Shown in pieces: positions 45,510 to 54,078 of a DNA stretch of 64,000 bases; position 1 is the stretch's first letter, and every line of letters starts with the position of its first letter. The stretch spans positions 80,868 through 144,867 of the forward strand of contig NZ_BAJN01000007.1 in NCBI RefSeq assembly GCF_000613725.1, written 5' to 3'. This DNA comes from Hoylesella pleuritidis JCM 14110 (lineage in GTDB: Bacteria; Bacteroidota; Bacteroidia; Bacteroidales; Bacteroidaceae). The position numbers were made by a program, and so were the translations under genes. The notes under the pieces are model-generated. The model did no database searches. It had not been told where the DNA came from and worked only from the letters and a program-made list of their open reading frames with translations.

Positions 45510-45749
45510 TATCAGTAATGAATCGCCTTGCAAAGATACGAAGTTTTTCTTACCTTTATATACAAAGCATCGTAGATTTTACGAATTATTGCCGCTCGTC
45601 CTGTTTTTCCCAACCGTAGCTTCTCCGTTCTGACCTTTGCATTGCAAGGTTGTGCTCGCGTTCGATCTAAGCTCGAATGCAAGTAAAATGATACCATAAA
45701 GATTTATTTTGAAGTAAAAAAATACGGAAATCTTCTTATAGCTGACAAT

Positions 45750-45812
45750 AAGAGGTATAGGAGGAGACGAACAGAAGTCGTATACTACTCATCGTCTACT
45801 CCTATACTTCTC
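45750..45812 (+). repeat. Bipartite dispersed repeat, copy 2, inside a hairpin
   Basis: AGAAGTCGTATACT (45773-45786), 11 bp, ACTCCTATAC (45798-45807). The copy also forms a 15-bp stem with one mismatch (45756-45770 with 45792-45806). Confidence 0.6.
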
Positions 45813-45975
45813 CTTTGTTATAAACGGACACTCAAAAGTGATGAAATAAAAGCGTACTACACAAAACACCACGTTTATGATTAAAATTAGAGTCTTATTT
45901 CTTTCAATTTTCAACTCTTTTTGGGGTAAAAAATAGAAAAGAAAGAGATAAGGAATGTACTTTTCTTTAAAATGC

Positions 45976-46006
45976 TTGCAAATTTAAAAATATTTGTCTA
46001 CCTTTG
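45976..46006 (+). promoter_or_regulatory. Promoter for the acidic peptide and lipoprotein genes
   Basis: TTG, 20-bp spacer, TACCTTTG. Transcription from here gives a leader of about 350 nt; a second TATATTTG box at 46156-46163 could be an internal promoter. Confidence 0.6.
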
Positions 46007-46361
46007 TCAGCAAATTTATATCTAATATAACCATTCTCATCATTTCTGAGAAAAACGGATGAAGAATAGGATAGAGAGTTTGATGATAAAAGAAACAACA
46101 CATAGCGGCAATATCATACGAAGAGACCTTAATCTCCTCACGATTTTTAACGTTTTATATTTGGTTGTTTCAGAAAAAAAAAGTGTAACACACAGGCGCT
46201 ACAAGCTAACTTCATTTACTTGGTTTTCGCGTATACGCGCGCGAAGCGTGTCGTAACCATAGATTGCAAAGAGATTCCCAAGTGATTCCTTTGCAGAGTG
46301 ACTTGTGCTTTTCCGGCAACACAATACACATAAATTATTATTCATTAAAAATAGATTCAAT

Positions 46362-46553
46362 ATGAAACAAACAGAATTAGAGAGGCGGGCATACATTCGC
46401 CCGATGATGAAAGTCATCAATGTAGAAGTAGAACATCTACTCGCAATAGTCAGTGGAGATCACGAAGATATCGGACAGGGAGGAATTATAGAAACAGCCA
46501 AACCAGGATATTTTGATGATGAAGTAGAAGAAGATGAATTCTTCCATCCATAA
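46362..46553 (+). CDS. Small acidic peptide (63 aa)
   Basis: MKQTELERRAYIRPMMKVIN, then VEVEHLLAIVSGDHEDIGQG and a strongly acidic tail ending DDEVEEDEFFHP. The build (Y-x-x-P...V-x-V-E...LLA-x-SG, then Gly-Gly, then an Asp/Glu-rich end) resembles many unnamed short proteins I recall beside Prevotella surface lipoproteins. Function unknown; no signal peptide. A GG pair at residues 41-42 might be a processing site, which is speculation. ATG 46362 is used; upstream codons of the open frame are not protein-like. The lipoprotein gene follows 58 bp later. Confidence 0.7.
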   Translation: MKQTELERRAYIRPMMKVINVEVEHLLAIVSGDHEDIGQGGIIETAKPGYFDDEVEEDEFFHP

Positions 46554-46611
46554 GAAAATTGGAGAAAACCAAACCTCTTTTTTATTTATGAACGTAAAAG
46601 CAAAAGTAATA

Positions 46612-48246
46612 ATGAAAAAAAGCAATGTGTTTTTTAAAACTGCATTTCTGCTAACAACAGCGGTACTGATCGGTTGTTCCAGTGATGAAGTAGCACAAAA
46701 TGAGAAGCAGAATGGTAACAATGGCAATTCTCTTGCCAAAACCGTGACATTCACGGGCGAAAATATTCTCCCGACACGTATTTCTGCTACAAAGACCCAA
46801 TCCCAAGATCCTACTACCCGCACTTGGATTACCCATACGGTGGGAAATGGCGCTAAGGCCTTTTGGTCTACGGGTGACAAGATTTGGGTGAAAGACGTTT
46901 ACGGTGATTTTAAAGAAAGCAATCCCGGCAAATTTACTGACAATATGAAGAATGGTGTCTTCTCCATTTCAGGTTCTTTCAAAGACGGTTGCACCGTACA
47001 CTACACCGGAACCAACGGAACATCGGGTAATATAGTAACTATTGCTGCCGATCAGACACAATCGGAGCCCAACGACTTCACCCACGCCGGAGTATCAGGC
47101 GACTGCGGAACAGCGCAAGCTTCAGCTCGAGGGAATAATTTCAAATTCAGGCTCGCTCACAAAGCATCTTACATCTGTTTCTTACCCCAAACATCAAATA
47201 GTCTTATTAAACAAAGCGAACTCTTTAAGATTGAGATTATTTCCAAAGATGACATAGCCGGAGACTACTATTTCTCTACTGATCAACTCTCAGATAGACC
47301 TAAGGCAAACGGCTCGAAAAAAATTACCCTTAATACTCTTAATATTATCACAGGTAAAGGATTTCCTGTGAAGAATTCCGAACCAAAAATCGAAGAAAAC
47401 GGATCTTATATCGTTATTGCCCCCGGAACACATAATCTCACAGTGCGTTACTGGTTACGCAATACCAAAGATATATGGGGCAGGCCAATTGAAGGAACTA
47501 TAACTAAAACTTTCACTCTCATCTGCAAGCCCGGTAAGATTTACGATGTTATAGCCAATTTGAATCCAAAGGATTATAGTTCTTCAAAATACTATATGTG
47601 GGATGCCAAGGTTGGAGAGGACTACTGGAAAGGTTTCGAAAACTATCAACCCAAGGAAAATGGTGGACGTGATAGCCATTATCCGATTAGTGTTACGGAT
47701 TCCCGTTACTATAATGAAAAATGTGCTTTCCCCACTCCTGCTTCTCGTAGTTGCCAAAACTGTCCGAATGTTAACGAGTGTCTTTGGTATATCCAAAGAG
47801 GGGATCCACATTGGGATGAAGAAGAGCTTTGGACGACAATGGGGCACTTGTATACAGGCGGAATGTGGTTTAAGAAAAAAGATAAGATCAGTTGGAAATT
47901 TAGCCGCGACAAAGCTCCAGATGGTCATAATTACGCCCAGGATGCCATATCTGCTTATTATGACAATATAGAAGTTCCTTTTGGTCGTCCTGATCACATT
48001 GATGATTATTTCTATCTTCCCGCTTTAGGCTATTACGATGCCGGTTCGCTAACTGGCGTCGGAGTAGTCGGCAACTATTGGACATCTACTCCCACTCCGC
48101 AGAATGGCCAACCTGGCGTCAAGACCAGAGGTGCATATAACCTTTATTTCTATCCCAGGACCAATGGTGGAGTCCGGTTAGGTAATGCATCTTTATATGG
48201 CGGTACTAACCGCTACAAAGGCTATCCCTTGTGGACGGTAAAATGA
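46612..48246 (+). CDS. Fimbrillin-like surface lipoprotein
   Basis: About 544 aa. Lipoprotein signal MKKSNVFFKTAFLLTTAVLI with lipobox LIGC at the end of it; then a fimbrillin/Mfa-type region (WSTGDKIWVKDVYGDF, FKFRLAHKASYICFLP, SYIVIAPGTHNLTVRYWL) and a C-terminal domain with YFYLPALGYYDAGS, GNYWTSTPTPQNG and AYNLYFYPRTNGGVRLGN, like the Fibrobacter-succinogenes major paralogous (FISUMP-type) domain. A cysteine pair-rich segment (SCQNCPNVNEC) lies between. Likely a surface or fimbria-associated protein. ATG 46612 directly precedes the signal; the longer frame from 46534 overlaps the preceding gene. Confidence 0.8.
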   Translation: MKKSNVFFKTAFLLTTAVLIGCSSDEVAQNEKQNGNNGNSLAKTVTFTGENILPTRISATKTQSQDPTTRTWITHTVGNGAKAFWSTGDKIWVKDVYGDFKESNPGKFTDNMKNGVFSISGSFKDGCTVHYTGTNGTSGNIVTIAADQTQSEPNDFTHAGVSGDCGTAQASARGNNFKFRLAHKASYICFLPQTSNSLIKQSELFKIEIISKDDIAGDYYFSTDQLSDRPKANGSKKITLNTLNIITGKGFPVKNSEPKIEENGSYIVIAPGTHNLTVRYWLRNTKDIWGRPIEGTITKTFTLICKPGKIYDVIANLNPKDYSSSKYYMWDAKVGEDYWKGFENYQPKENGGRDSHYPISVTDSRYYNEKCAFPTPASRSCQNCPNVNECLWYIQRGDPHWDEEELWTTMGHLYTGGMWFKKKDKISWKFSRDKAPDGHNYAQDAISAYYDNIEVPFGRPDHIDDYFYLPALGYYDAGSLTGVGVVGNYWTSTPTPQNGQPGVKTRGAYNLYFYPRTNGGVRLGNASLYGGTNRYKGYPLWTVK

Positions 48247-48307
48247 TTTATCCGATTTATTTTCTCATTCTGAAAATAAATAAACGAAGATAATGCTCAA
48301 CATAGAA

Positions 48308-48350
48308 AAAACGTCGCAGGTACTGAAATTACCTGTGGCGTTTTTCTTTA
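48308..48350 (+). terminator. Terminator after the fimbrillin-like gene
   Basis: A 12-bp stem with two wobble pairs (ACGTCGCAGGTA/TACCTGTGGCGT), 7-nt loop, followed by TTTTTCTTT. Confidence 0.8.
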
Positions 48351-48464
48351 ATTAAAAACACTATTTTGTTTTACATTGTAGAGAAAAACAATCTGTATAT
48401 CAATGAAGTTATTTGGGATTTTGATAACTTCATCGGTTTTTTCCAAAATAAACCGGAGTAAACT

Positions 48465-48493
48465 TTGATTTTCAGTTTTTTTGCCTAAATTTG
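48465..48493 (+). promoter_or_regulatory. Promoter for the C1/S9 peptidase genes
   Basis: TTTG, 18-bp spacer, TAAATTTG; 40 bp before the ATG at 48534. Confidence 0.6.
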
Positions 48494-48533
48494 CAACATT
48501 AATTGAAAATACATATTATAAAATAGAATCCTA

Positions 48534-49940
48534 ATGACTAAAAGAATCATTTCATTGTGTGTCTCGGTAGCTGTCGCAACGATGCTGACGGCTCAGACAA
48601 AAGACGGAGGCATCTCTGCACAGATGCTTAAACAGATGCAGGGAGCATCACGGACAAATGCGATGGATAAAGCGCTTTCCAATGCAATTGCGTCTAACCC
48701 GATCGACGATTTGGCTAAGAACTTTGCCAACCAACGTCCTGTCGATGCGTATTTCAGTAATGAAACGCCCAAGCAGAGCATTATGAACCAACGCAGCAGC
48801 GGGCGCTGCTGGATGTTCTCGGGTCTCAATGTGTTGCGCGCTAACTTTGCCAAAGCGCACAATGACACGCTGAATGTAGAGTATTCACAAGATTATCTCT
48901 TCTTTTACGACCAATTGGAGAAAGCTAATCTGATGCTGCAAGGCGTCATCGACTGTGCTAAAAAGCCAATGGACGACACGCGCGTACAGTTCTTTTTCAA
49001 GCATCCCATCAACGACGGGGGTACATTTTGCGGTGTAGCTGACCTTGCCGAGAAATACGGTTTGGTGCCCAAGAGCATAATGCCGGAGACTTATTCGGCT
49101 GATAATACAAATAGAATGGGCAAGATTCTGTCATCGAAGTTACGCGAATTCGGCCTCGAATTGCGCGGAATGGTCAATAGCGGGAAGAGCACCGCAGCTG
49201 TTAAGGCACGCAAGACAGAGATGCTCAGCACCGTTTATCACATACTTACGCTGACATTGGGCGAACCAGTCAAGTCGTTTCAATATGCTTTCAAAAACAA
49301 GAAAGGGCGCGTCGCATCGCCGGTAAAGACTTATACACCGCTCGAATTTTATCGTGAAACTGTTGGCGGACCGCTCAACGGTACATTCATTATGGTGATG
49401 AACGACCCGCGACGCCCTTATTATAAAACCTATGAGGTAGAATGGGATCGCCATACATATGATGGGCATAACTGGAAATATCTCAATCTCCCAATGAAAG
49501 ACATCGCAAGCTTGGCCATTGCCAGCATCAAGGATGGGCGGAAACTGTACAGTTCGTATGACGTGGGCAAGCAGTTGGATCGCAAACGCGGTTATGCCGA
49601 CACTGAAAATTACGATTATGGTACGCTGTTCGGCATCACTTTCGGAATGAATAAAGCACAACGTATCGCTACATTCGACAGCGGTTCGACTCACGCAATG
49701 ACGCTCACAGCTGTCGACTTGGATGCTACCGGCACCCCGTTGCGGTGGAAAGTGGAAAACAGTTGGGGCACCAACGACGCACAAAACGGCTATCTGATAA
49801 TGAGTAACCGCTGGTTTAACGAGTTTATGTTTCGTTTAGTAGTACGCAAGCAATACGCTTCGCTCGAACAATTGAAACAGTATGACCAGAAACCTGTAAT
49901 GGTGATACCTGAGGACCCCTTGTTCTGCGACGACAAATAA
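48534..49940 (+). CDS. C1B (bleomycin hydrolase-type) cysteine aminopeptidase
   Basis: 468 aa. Signal peptide MTKRIISLCVSVAVATMLTA, so it acts outside the cytoplasm, unlike classical PepC. Catalytic residues: Gln86 and Cys92 in NQRSSGRCWMFSGLN, His in GSTHAMTLTAV and Asn in WKVENSWGTNDAQNGYLIMS. Bleomycin-hydrolase family members are homohexameric aminopeptidases. Followed 9 bp later by an S9 peptidase gene with its own signal peptide; the two probably work together in extracytoplasmic peptide breakdown. Confidence 0.92.
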   Translation: MTKRIISLCVSVAVATMLTAQTKDGGISAQMLKQMQGASRTNAMDKALSNAIASNPIDDLAKNFANQRPVDAYFSNETPKQSIMNQRSSGRCWMFSGLNVLRANFAKAHNDTLNVEYSQDYLFFYDQLEKANLMLQGVIDCAKKPMDDTRVQFFFKHPINDGGTFCGVADLAEKYGLVPKSIMPETYSADNTNRMGKILSSKLREFGLELRGMVNSGKSTAAVKARKTEMLSTVYHILTLTLGEPVKSFQYAFKNKKGRVASPVKTYTPLEFYRETVGGPLNGTFIMVMNDPRRPYYKTYEVEWDRHTYDGHNWKYLNLPMKDIASLAIASIKDGRKLYSSYDVGKQLDRKRGYADTENYDYGTLFGITFGMNKAQRIATFDSGSTHAMTLTAVDLDATGTPLRWKVENSWGTNDAQNGYLIMSNRWFNEFMFRLVVRKQYASLEQLKQYDQKPVMVIPEDPLFCDDK

Positions 49941-49949
49941 TCTATCGAT

Positions 49950-52400
49950 ATGAGAAAGACCATCCTTACTTTATCCGTAGCTTTATTAGCTACGGAGATG
50001 GTATTGGCTGCCGACATTCACGTAAAATCATTCAAATACGCCGGTCCGTTCGCCCTGCAACGGCCGCTGATGGTGGATAGCGTGAATCTGTCTGATAAGA
50101 AATTTACCCCGGAATCGCTGTTAGATACCCCCATCAATCTCGACTTGGCTGCATCGGGAACACCGTTCAGCGATACGGCTGCACCCGGCGGAAAAAACAG
50201 ATACGACTTAAATCTCCTGGGCTTCACGCTCAGTAATACGGAATATGCCAAGGCTTCTATCATCATCAGAAAGCTGAAACACTTTGAATTGTATGTAGAC
50301 GGTGTGAAGTCGGCCGGTACCGACCTCACATTATTGCCCCGAACACACAACATCGTGATAAAATACCTGGCGCAGAAAGGGCAACGTGACTCCATTGATG
50401 TAACAGTTTCGTCAGACCATTCGGCATTAATGACAGTGAACAATACGCAACGTATGTTCTCATTAGACTGCGTTTCAGAGGGGAAATACGTGCGCGGCGT
50501 AGCTCTTTCACATAGCGGACGCTATCTGAAAACGCTTTATAGCACGGTGTTGAAAGGCGGAAAGATACAATGGAAGACACGTATATCAGAAGTGAAAACA
50601 GGCAGGACGATTGCCGAAACCTATGATTATGTCTATTGGATGCCCAAGACCGACGCTTATTATTACACGCGTCAGGGCAATAACGGGCGACAACTCGTTA
50701 CCGTAGATGTACCGTCGTGCCGCGAAACCGTCATTGCCGAACATCTGCCCAAAGGTGATTTTACAGTATCGCCAACGGCCGATTATCTGGTGATACAGAA
50801 AAATAACGAAGGTCCGAAAGCAGATAAGGAAGTTTATCAAATACTTTCTCCCGAAGACCGGCAGCCCGGATGGCGCGACCGCACCAGCTTAGAGCGTTTC
50901 GATTTACGCACGGGATTAGTGCAACCTCTCACCTTCGGATATCATAACGTAGGGTTTCAAGACATTTCGAATGACGGCCGTTATATCCTGTTTATGACTT
51001 CGCGGGAACGCTATACGCAACGCCCTACAACGCTGCGAACCATTTATCGGCTCGATCTGAACACGATGCGGGCCGATACATTGGTCAAAGACGACGGCTT
51101 CATCAACGAAGCCAAATTCTCGCCCGACGGTCAACAGATCCTTGTAATGGGCTCTCCCGAGAGTTTCGGAGGCATCGGAAAGAATCTGCCCCAGGGTCGT
51201 ATTCCCAATGCTTACGACCATCAACTTTATATATTGACTATCGCCGACCGACAGGTAAAGCCAATTACGAAGTTTTTCAAGCCGTCTGTCAATCAGGTAT
51301 TGTGGAGCAAAAACGACGGCAAGATTTATTTCACGGCCGACGACCGCGACTTCGTTCACCTCTTCCGAGCTGATGCCAAGACCGGCAGAATCGATAAAAT
51401 CACCCAACCCGAAGATCTTGTCACTCATCTCTCAGCAGCCGACGGCGCACCGATGTTGGTGCTCAACACCGAGGGAGCATCCAATGCCGACCGCGTTTAC
51501 ACGGTGAACACTGCCAACAAACGAGTCACCCTCGTCGAAGATATGAATCGGGCGATTCTTAAAGGTGTTGATATGGGCGAGTGCAAGGCTTGGGATTTCG
51601 TCAACAGTCGCGGTGACACAATCTGCGGCCGATATTATCTGCCCCCCCATTTCGATGCGAACAAGAAATATCCGCTCGTCGTCAACTACTACGGCGGATG
51701 CTCGCCCACGAGTCGATTTTTCGAGACTCGCTATCCACATCACGCCTATGCCGCACTCGGCTACATCGTTTATGTCTTGCAACCGAGCGGTGCCGTGGGT
51801 TTCGGTCAGGAGTTTTCATCACGCCATGTCAATACGGCCGGCGACGGAGTAGCTGATGACATCATCGAAGGAACCAAACGATTCATTGCTGACCATCCCT
51901 ATGTCGACGGTAGAAAGATAGGTTGTATCGGCGCCTCTTACGGCGGATTTATGACTCAATATCTACAAACCAAGACCGACATCTTCGCTGCCGCCATCTC
52001 TCACGCAGGCATCAGCGACCACACCAGTTATTGGGGCGAGGGCTATTGGGGCTACTCTTACAGCGAGATAAGTATGGCCGGGAGTTATCCCTGGACGCGT
52101 AAAGATCTCTATGTAGACCATAGTCCACTCTTCAATGCCGACAAAATCCATACGCCTTTGCTGTTTCTTCACGGCACAGCCGATACCAACGTGCCTGTCG
52201 GAGAGAGCATTCAGATGTTCACCGCATTGAAGTTGCTGGGGCGCCCTACCGCTTTCGTTGCAATAGAAGGCGAAAACCATTGGGTAATGAATTATGACAA
52301 GCGTATCAAATGGCAGAATACCATTTTTGCGTGGTTTGCCAAATGGCTTAAAAACGATCCCACTTGGTGGAATGCAATGTACAATGAAAAGCCTCTCTAA
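49950..52400 (+). CDS. S9 family (prolyl oligopeptidase / DPP-IV-like) peptidase
   Basis: 816 aa. Signal peptide MRKTILTLSVALLATEMVLA, an N-terminal beta-propeller region (about 130-560) and a C-terminal alpha/beta hydrolase with the nucleophile GASYGGF (Ser about residue 663), acid in LFLHGTADTNVP and His in EGENHWVM. A DPP-IV-like ...ETRYPHHAYAALGY... segment precedes it. Likely removes dipeptides or cleaves oligopeptides in the periplasm. Same operon as the C1 peptidase. Confidence 0.92.
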   Translation: MRKTILTLSVALLATEMVLAADIHVKSFKYAGPFALQRPLMVDSVNLSDKKFTPESLLDTPINLDLAASGTPFSDTAAPGGKNRYDLNLLGFTLSNTEYAKASIIIRKLKHFELYVDGVKSAGTDLTLLPRTHNIVIKYLAQKGQRDSIDVTVSSDHSALMTVNNTQRMFSLDCVSEGKYVRGVALSHSGRYLKTLYSTVLKGGKIQWKTRISEVKTGRTIAETYDYVYWMPKTDAYYYTRQGNNGRQLVTVDVPSCRETVIAEHLPKGDFTVSPTADYLVIQKNNEGPKADKEVYQILSPEDRQPGWRDRTSLERFDLRTGLVQPLTFGYHNVGFQDISNDGRYILFMTSRERYTQRPTTLRTIYRLDLNTMRADTLVKDDGFINEAKFSPDGQQILVMGSPESFGGIGKNLPQGRIPNAYDHQLYILTIADRQVKPITKFFKPSVNQVLWSKNDGKIYFTADDRDFVHLFRADAKTGRIDKITQPEDLVTHLSAADGAPMLVLNTEGASNADRVYTVNTANKRVTLVEDMNRAILKGVDMGECKAWDFVNSRGDTICGRYYLPPHFDANKKYPLVVNYYGGCSPTSRFFETRYPHHAYAALGYIVYVLQPSGAVGFGQEFSSRHVNTAGDGVADDIIEGTKRFIADHPYVDGRKIGCIGASYGGFMTQYLQTKTDIFAAAISHAGISDHTSYWGEGYWGYSYSEISMAGSYPWTRKDLYVDHSPLFNADKIHTPLLFLHGTADTNVPVGESIQMFTALKLLGRPTAFVAIEGENHWVMNYDKRIKWQNTIFAWFAKWLKNDPTWWNAMYNEKPL

Positions 52401-52447
52401 ACGATGAAGAAACTCTTCATTGACATCAAAAACTGGTCCAAATACAT

Positions 52448-52482
52448 AGTCCCGATTGTCCGTAAAAAAGACAATCGGGACT
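52448..52482 (+). terminator. Terminator of the peptidase operon
   Basis: 13-bp perfect stem AGTCCCGATTGTC/GACAATCGGGACT with a 9-nt loop; short T-tract after it. Confidence 0.75.
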
Positions 52483-52573
52483 TATGTTTATGACATCCAT
52501 TCCGGAGATAAAGCTGTATCGTTTACTGGCTTGTATCTCATTAGAAATCAATATGATACGATATGCGCTTCAA

Positions 52574-52661
52574 TTAACGATCAGACACCTCGTAACCAAC
52601 GGTCTAACACACCGTATCTAACGGCTTTTTACACTGCAATTAACTGTATGTTGCAATCTCA
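52574..52661. repeat. Array of 22-bp repeats, locus F
   Basis: Units start at 52574, 52596, 52618 and 52640, each (T/C)(T/C)AAC(G/T)G; the 22-bp register is exact although the units are more degenerate than at locus C. Confidence 0.75.
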
Positions 52662-52807
52662 TTTATAACCCGACGAAAATCGATTCTGTTTCAGAGACAA
52701 ATTGGTTCACGACCGACGACCCCATATTTCTCCGCACCTTAAATTAGTTTAATTATCTCGTCACATCGTCATTGACCTCTTGTTTTTTCGTTAACTTTAC
52801 CGACCGT

Positions 52808-53005
52808 ATGAGAAAAATATTGTTATTTATTATTGGGATGGCGATTTCTGCCTGTATTACCATAGCCTGCCGGTTTGCCCCGAAAGACGAACCAGGTGAC
52901 ACAGTAGCTGCCGGCATCTTTGCGCCGCACGATGTTACGGTGAACAAAACAGAGCCAAAAACAGACTCGACAGCGATAAACGACAGTACCGAAATCGGTC
53001 ATTAA
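52808..53005 (+). CDS. Small lipoprotein (65 aa)
   Basis: MRKILLFIIGMAISACITIA then CRFAPKDEPGDT and a Thr/Lys/Glu-rich tail. The hydrophobic leader ends with two possible lipobox cysteines (ISAC and TIAC); the second, followed by a polar sequence, fits better. A TAACTTTA box (52792-52799) lies only 9 bp before the ATG, so the transcript would have almost no leader. The stop overlaps the end of mutY on the other strand by 4 bp. Function unknown. Confidence 0.6.
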   Translation: MRKILLFIIGMAISACITIACRFAPKDEPGDTVAAGIFAPHDVTVNKTEPKTDSTAINDSTEIGH

Positions 53006-54075
53006 GGCAGCGATTCCAACAGAATCTCGATGAGTCGCGGCACAGCATAACGTTCGATGTCGTGCTCGCGAATCCAGACGTAGCCATCGGGCAGCGTTGG
53101 TTTCGAATCAGTTTCGATGAGATAAAAGTCAGCCAAGAGGATGCGATGCGTCAAAACATGTTTGAAATTACGGCGGAGCAAGACCGGTAAGAAGTCTCTC
53201 TCGGCCCCTGCAATGGAAGGAAAACCAGCGTCGAACGACTTATCGCCTGTCAACTCGACATCAGCCGCGAGATAAGGCTCCCACAATCCTTGCCAAATAT
53301 CACCCGAGGCACGGCGTCGAATAGCTGTTTCGCCGTTACACCTTATATATATATAGGTGAGGTGTCGAGTCTTGATTTTGGTCGTTTTCAATTTAACGGG
53401 CAACTCATTCACCCGCCCTGTGCGATAGGCTGCACACGACTCGATGAGTGGACAATCCACACATATTTTGAAAGAGAGTTGATCTTCTCCTTTGGTAGCA
53501 CCTGGAGCAACCACGCATTGCAATGCTCCGAAATCCATCATAGCTTGATTGAAAGCCGACGGAGCATCTTTCGGAAGCAGCGATTGAGCCAATGCGGCAA
53601 ACTCCTTTTTACCTTCCGTGGAATTGATAGGCGTCTCGATGCCGAAGTATCTGGACAAAACGCGATAGACATTGCCGTCGACCACTGCTACGGGCAGACC
53701 GAAAGCAATCGACGCAATGGCTGCAGCCGTATAATCACCTACGCCTTTCAGTTGTTTAATCTCTTCAAAAGTATCGGGAAATCGACCCAAAGCGACAATC
53801 TGTTTGGCAGCCGTATGTAAGTTGCGTGCACGACTATAATAGCCCAATCCCTGCCAAAGTCGTAGCACTTCATCTTCTGATGCCGCTGCCAAATCATTTA
53901 CACCGGGGAACTGTTTCATAAAACGCACCCAATAATCACGACCTTGCGCGATGCGCGTTTGCTGTAAAATCACCTCGCTTAACCAAATAGCATAGGGGTC
54001 GGAAGTATCTCGCCACGGCAAATCGCGACCATTTCGGGCAAACCAGTCGAGTAAAACGGCAGAGAAATTCATCAC
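53002..54075 (-). CDS. mutY: A/G-specific adenine glycosylase MutY
   Basis: Removes adenine opposite 8-oxoguanine. 357 aa. Catalytic Glu34 (WLSEVILQQT) and Asp133 (VVDGNVYRVL), helix-hairpin-helix LKGVGDYTAAAIASIAFG, and an iron-sulfur site with Cys187, 205, 208 and 214. The spacing is C-x17-C-x2-C-x5-C, instead of the usual C-x6-C-x2-C-x5-C of E. coli MutY. The C-terminal NUDIX-like domain follows (RRNFKHVLTHRILLADFYLI). It follows the MscS-type gene on the same strand by 3 bp. Confidence 0.95.
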   Translation of the reverse strand: MMNFSAVLLDWFARNGRDLPWRDTSDPYAIWLSEVILQQTRIAQGRDYWVRFMKQFPGVNDLAAASEDEVLRLWQGLGYYSRARNLHTAAKQIVALGRFPDTFEEIKQLKGVGDYTAAAIASIAFGLPVAVVDGNVYRVLSRYFGIETPINSTEGKKEFAALAQSLLPKDAPSAFNQAMMDFGALQCVVAPGATKGEDQLSFKICVDCPLIESCAAYRTGRVNELPVKLKTTKIKTRHLTYIYIRCNGETAIRRRASGDIWQGLWEPYLAADVELTGDKSFDAGFPSIAGAERDFLPVLLRRNFKHVLTHRILLADFYLIETDSKPTLPDGYVWIREHDIERYAVPRLIEILLESLP

Positions 54076-54078
54076 GTT

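Larger units (their letters stand above)
45510..46361. other. Intergenic region between dxs and the small acidic peptide gene
   Basis: 852 bp with divergent promoters (45531-45538 minus; 45976-46006 plus), a large hairpin that includes the second copy of the bipartite repeat (45750-45812), and a roughly 350-nt leader before 46362. A 65-codon frame at 46059-46256 lacks protein-like features. Confidence 0.6.
52401..52807. other. Intergenic region after the S9 peptidase
   Basis: 407 bp with a strong terminator (52448-52482), 22-bp repeat array F (52574-52661) and the promoter of the small lipoprotein. No gene is seen. Confidence 0.7.

Noticed and set aside
46059..46256. 65-codon ORF in the leader of the acidic peptide gene
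   Set aside because: Mixed basic composition, no recognisable motif; it overlaps a second promoter-like box and a short GC palindrome, so it is treated as leader.
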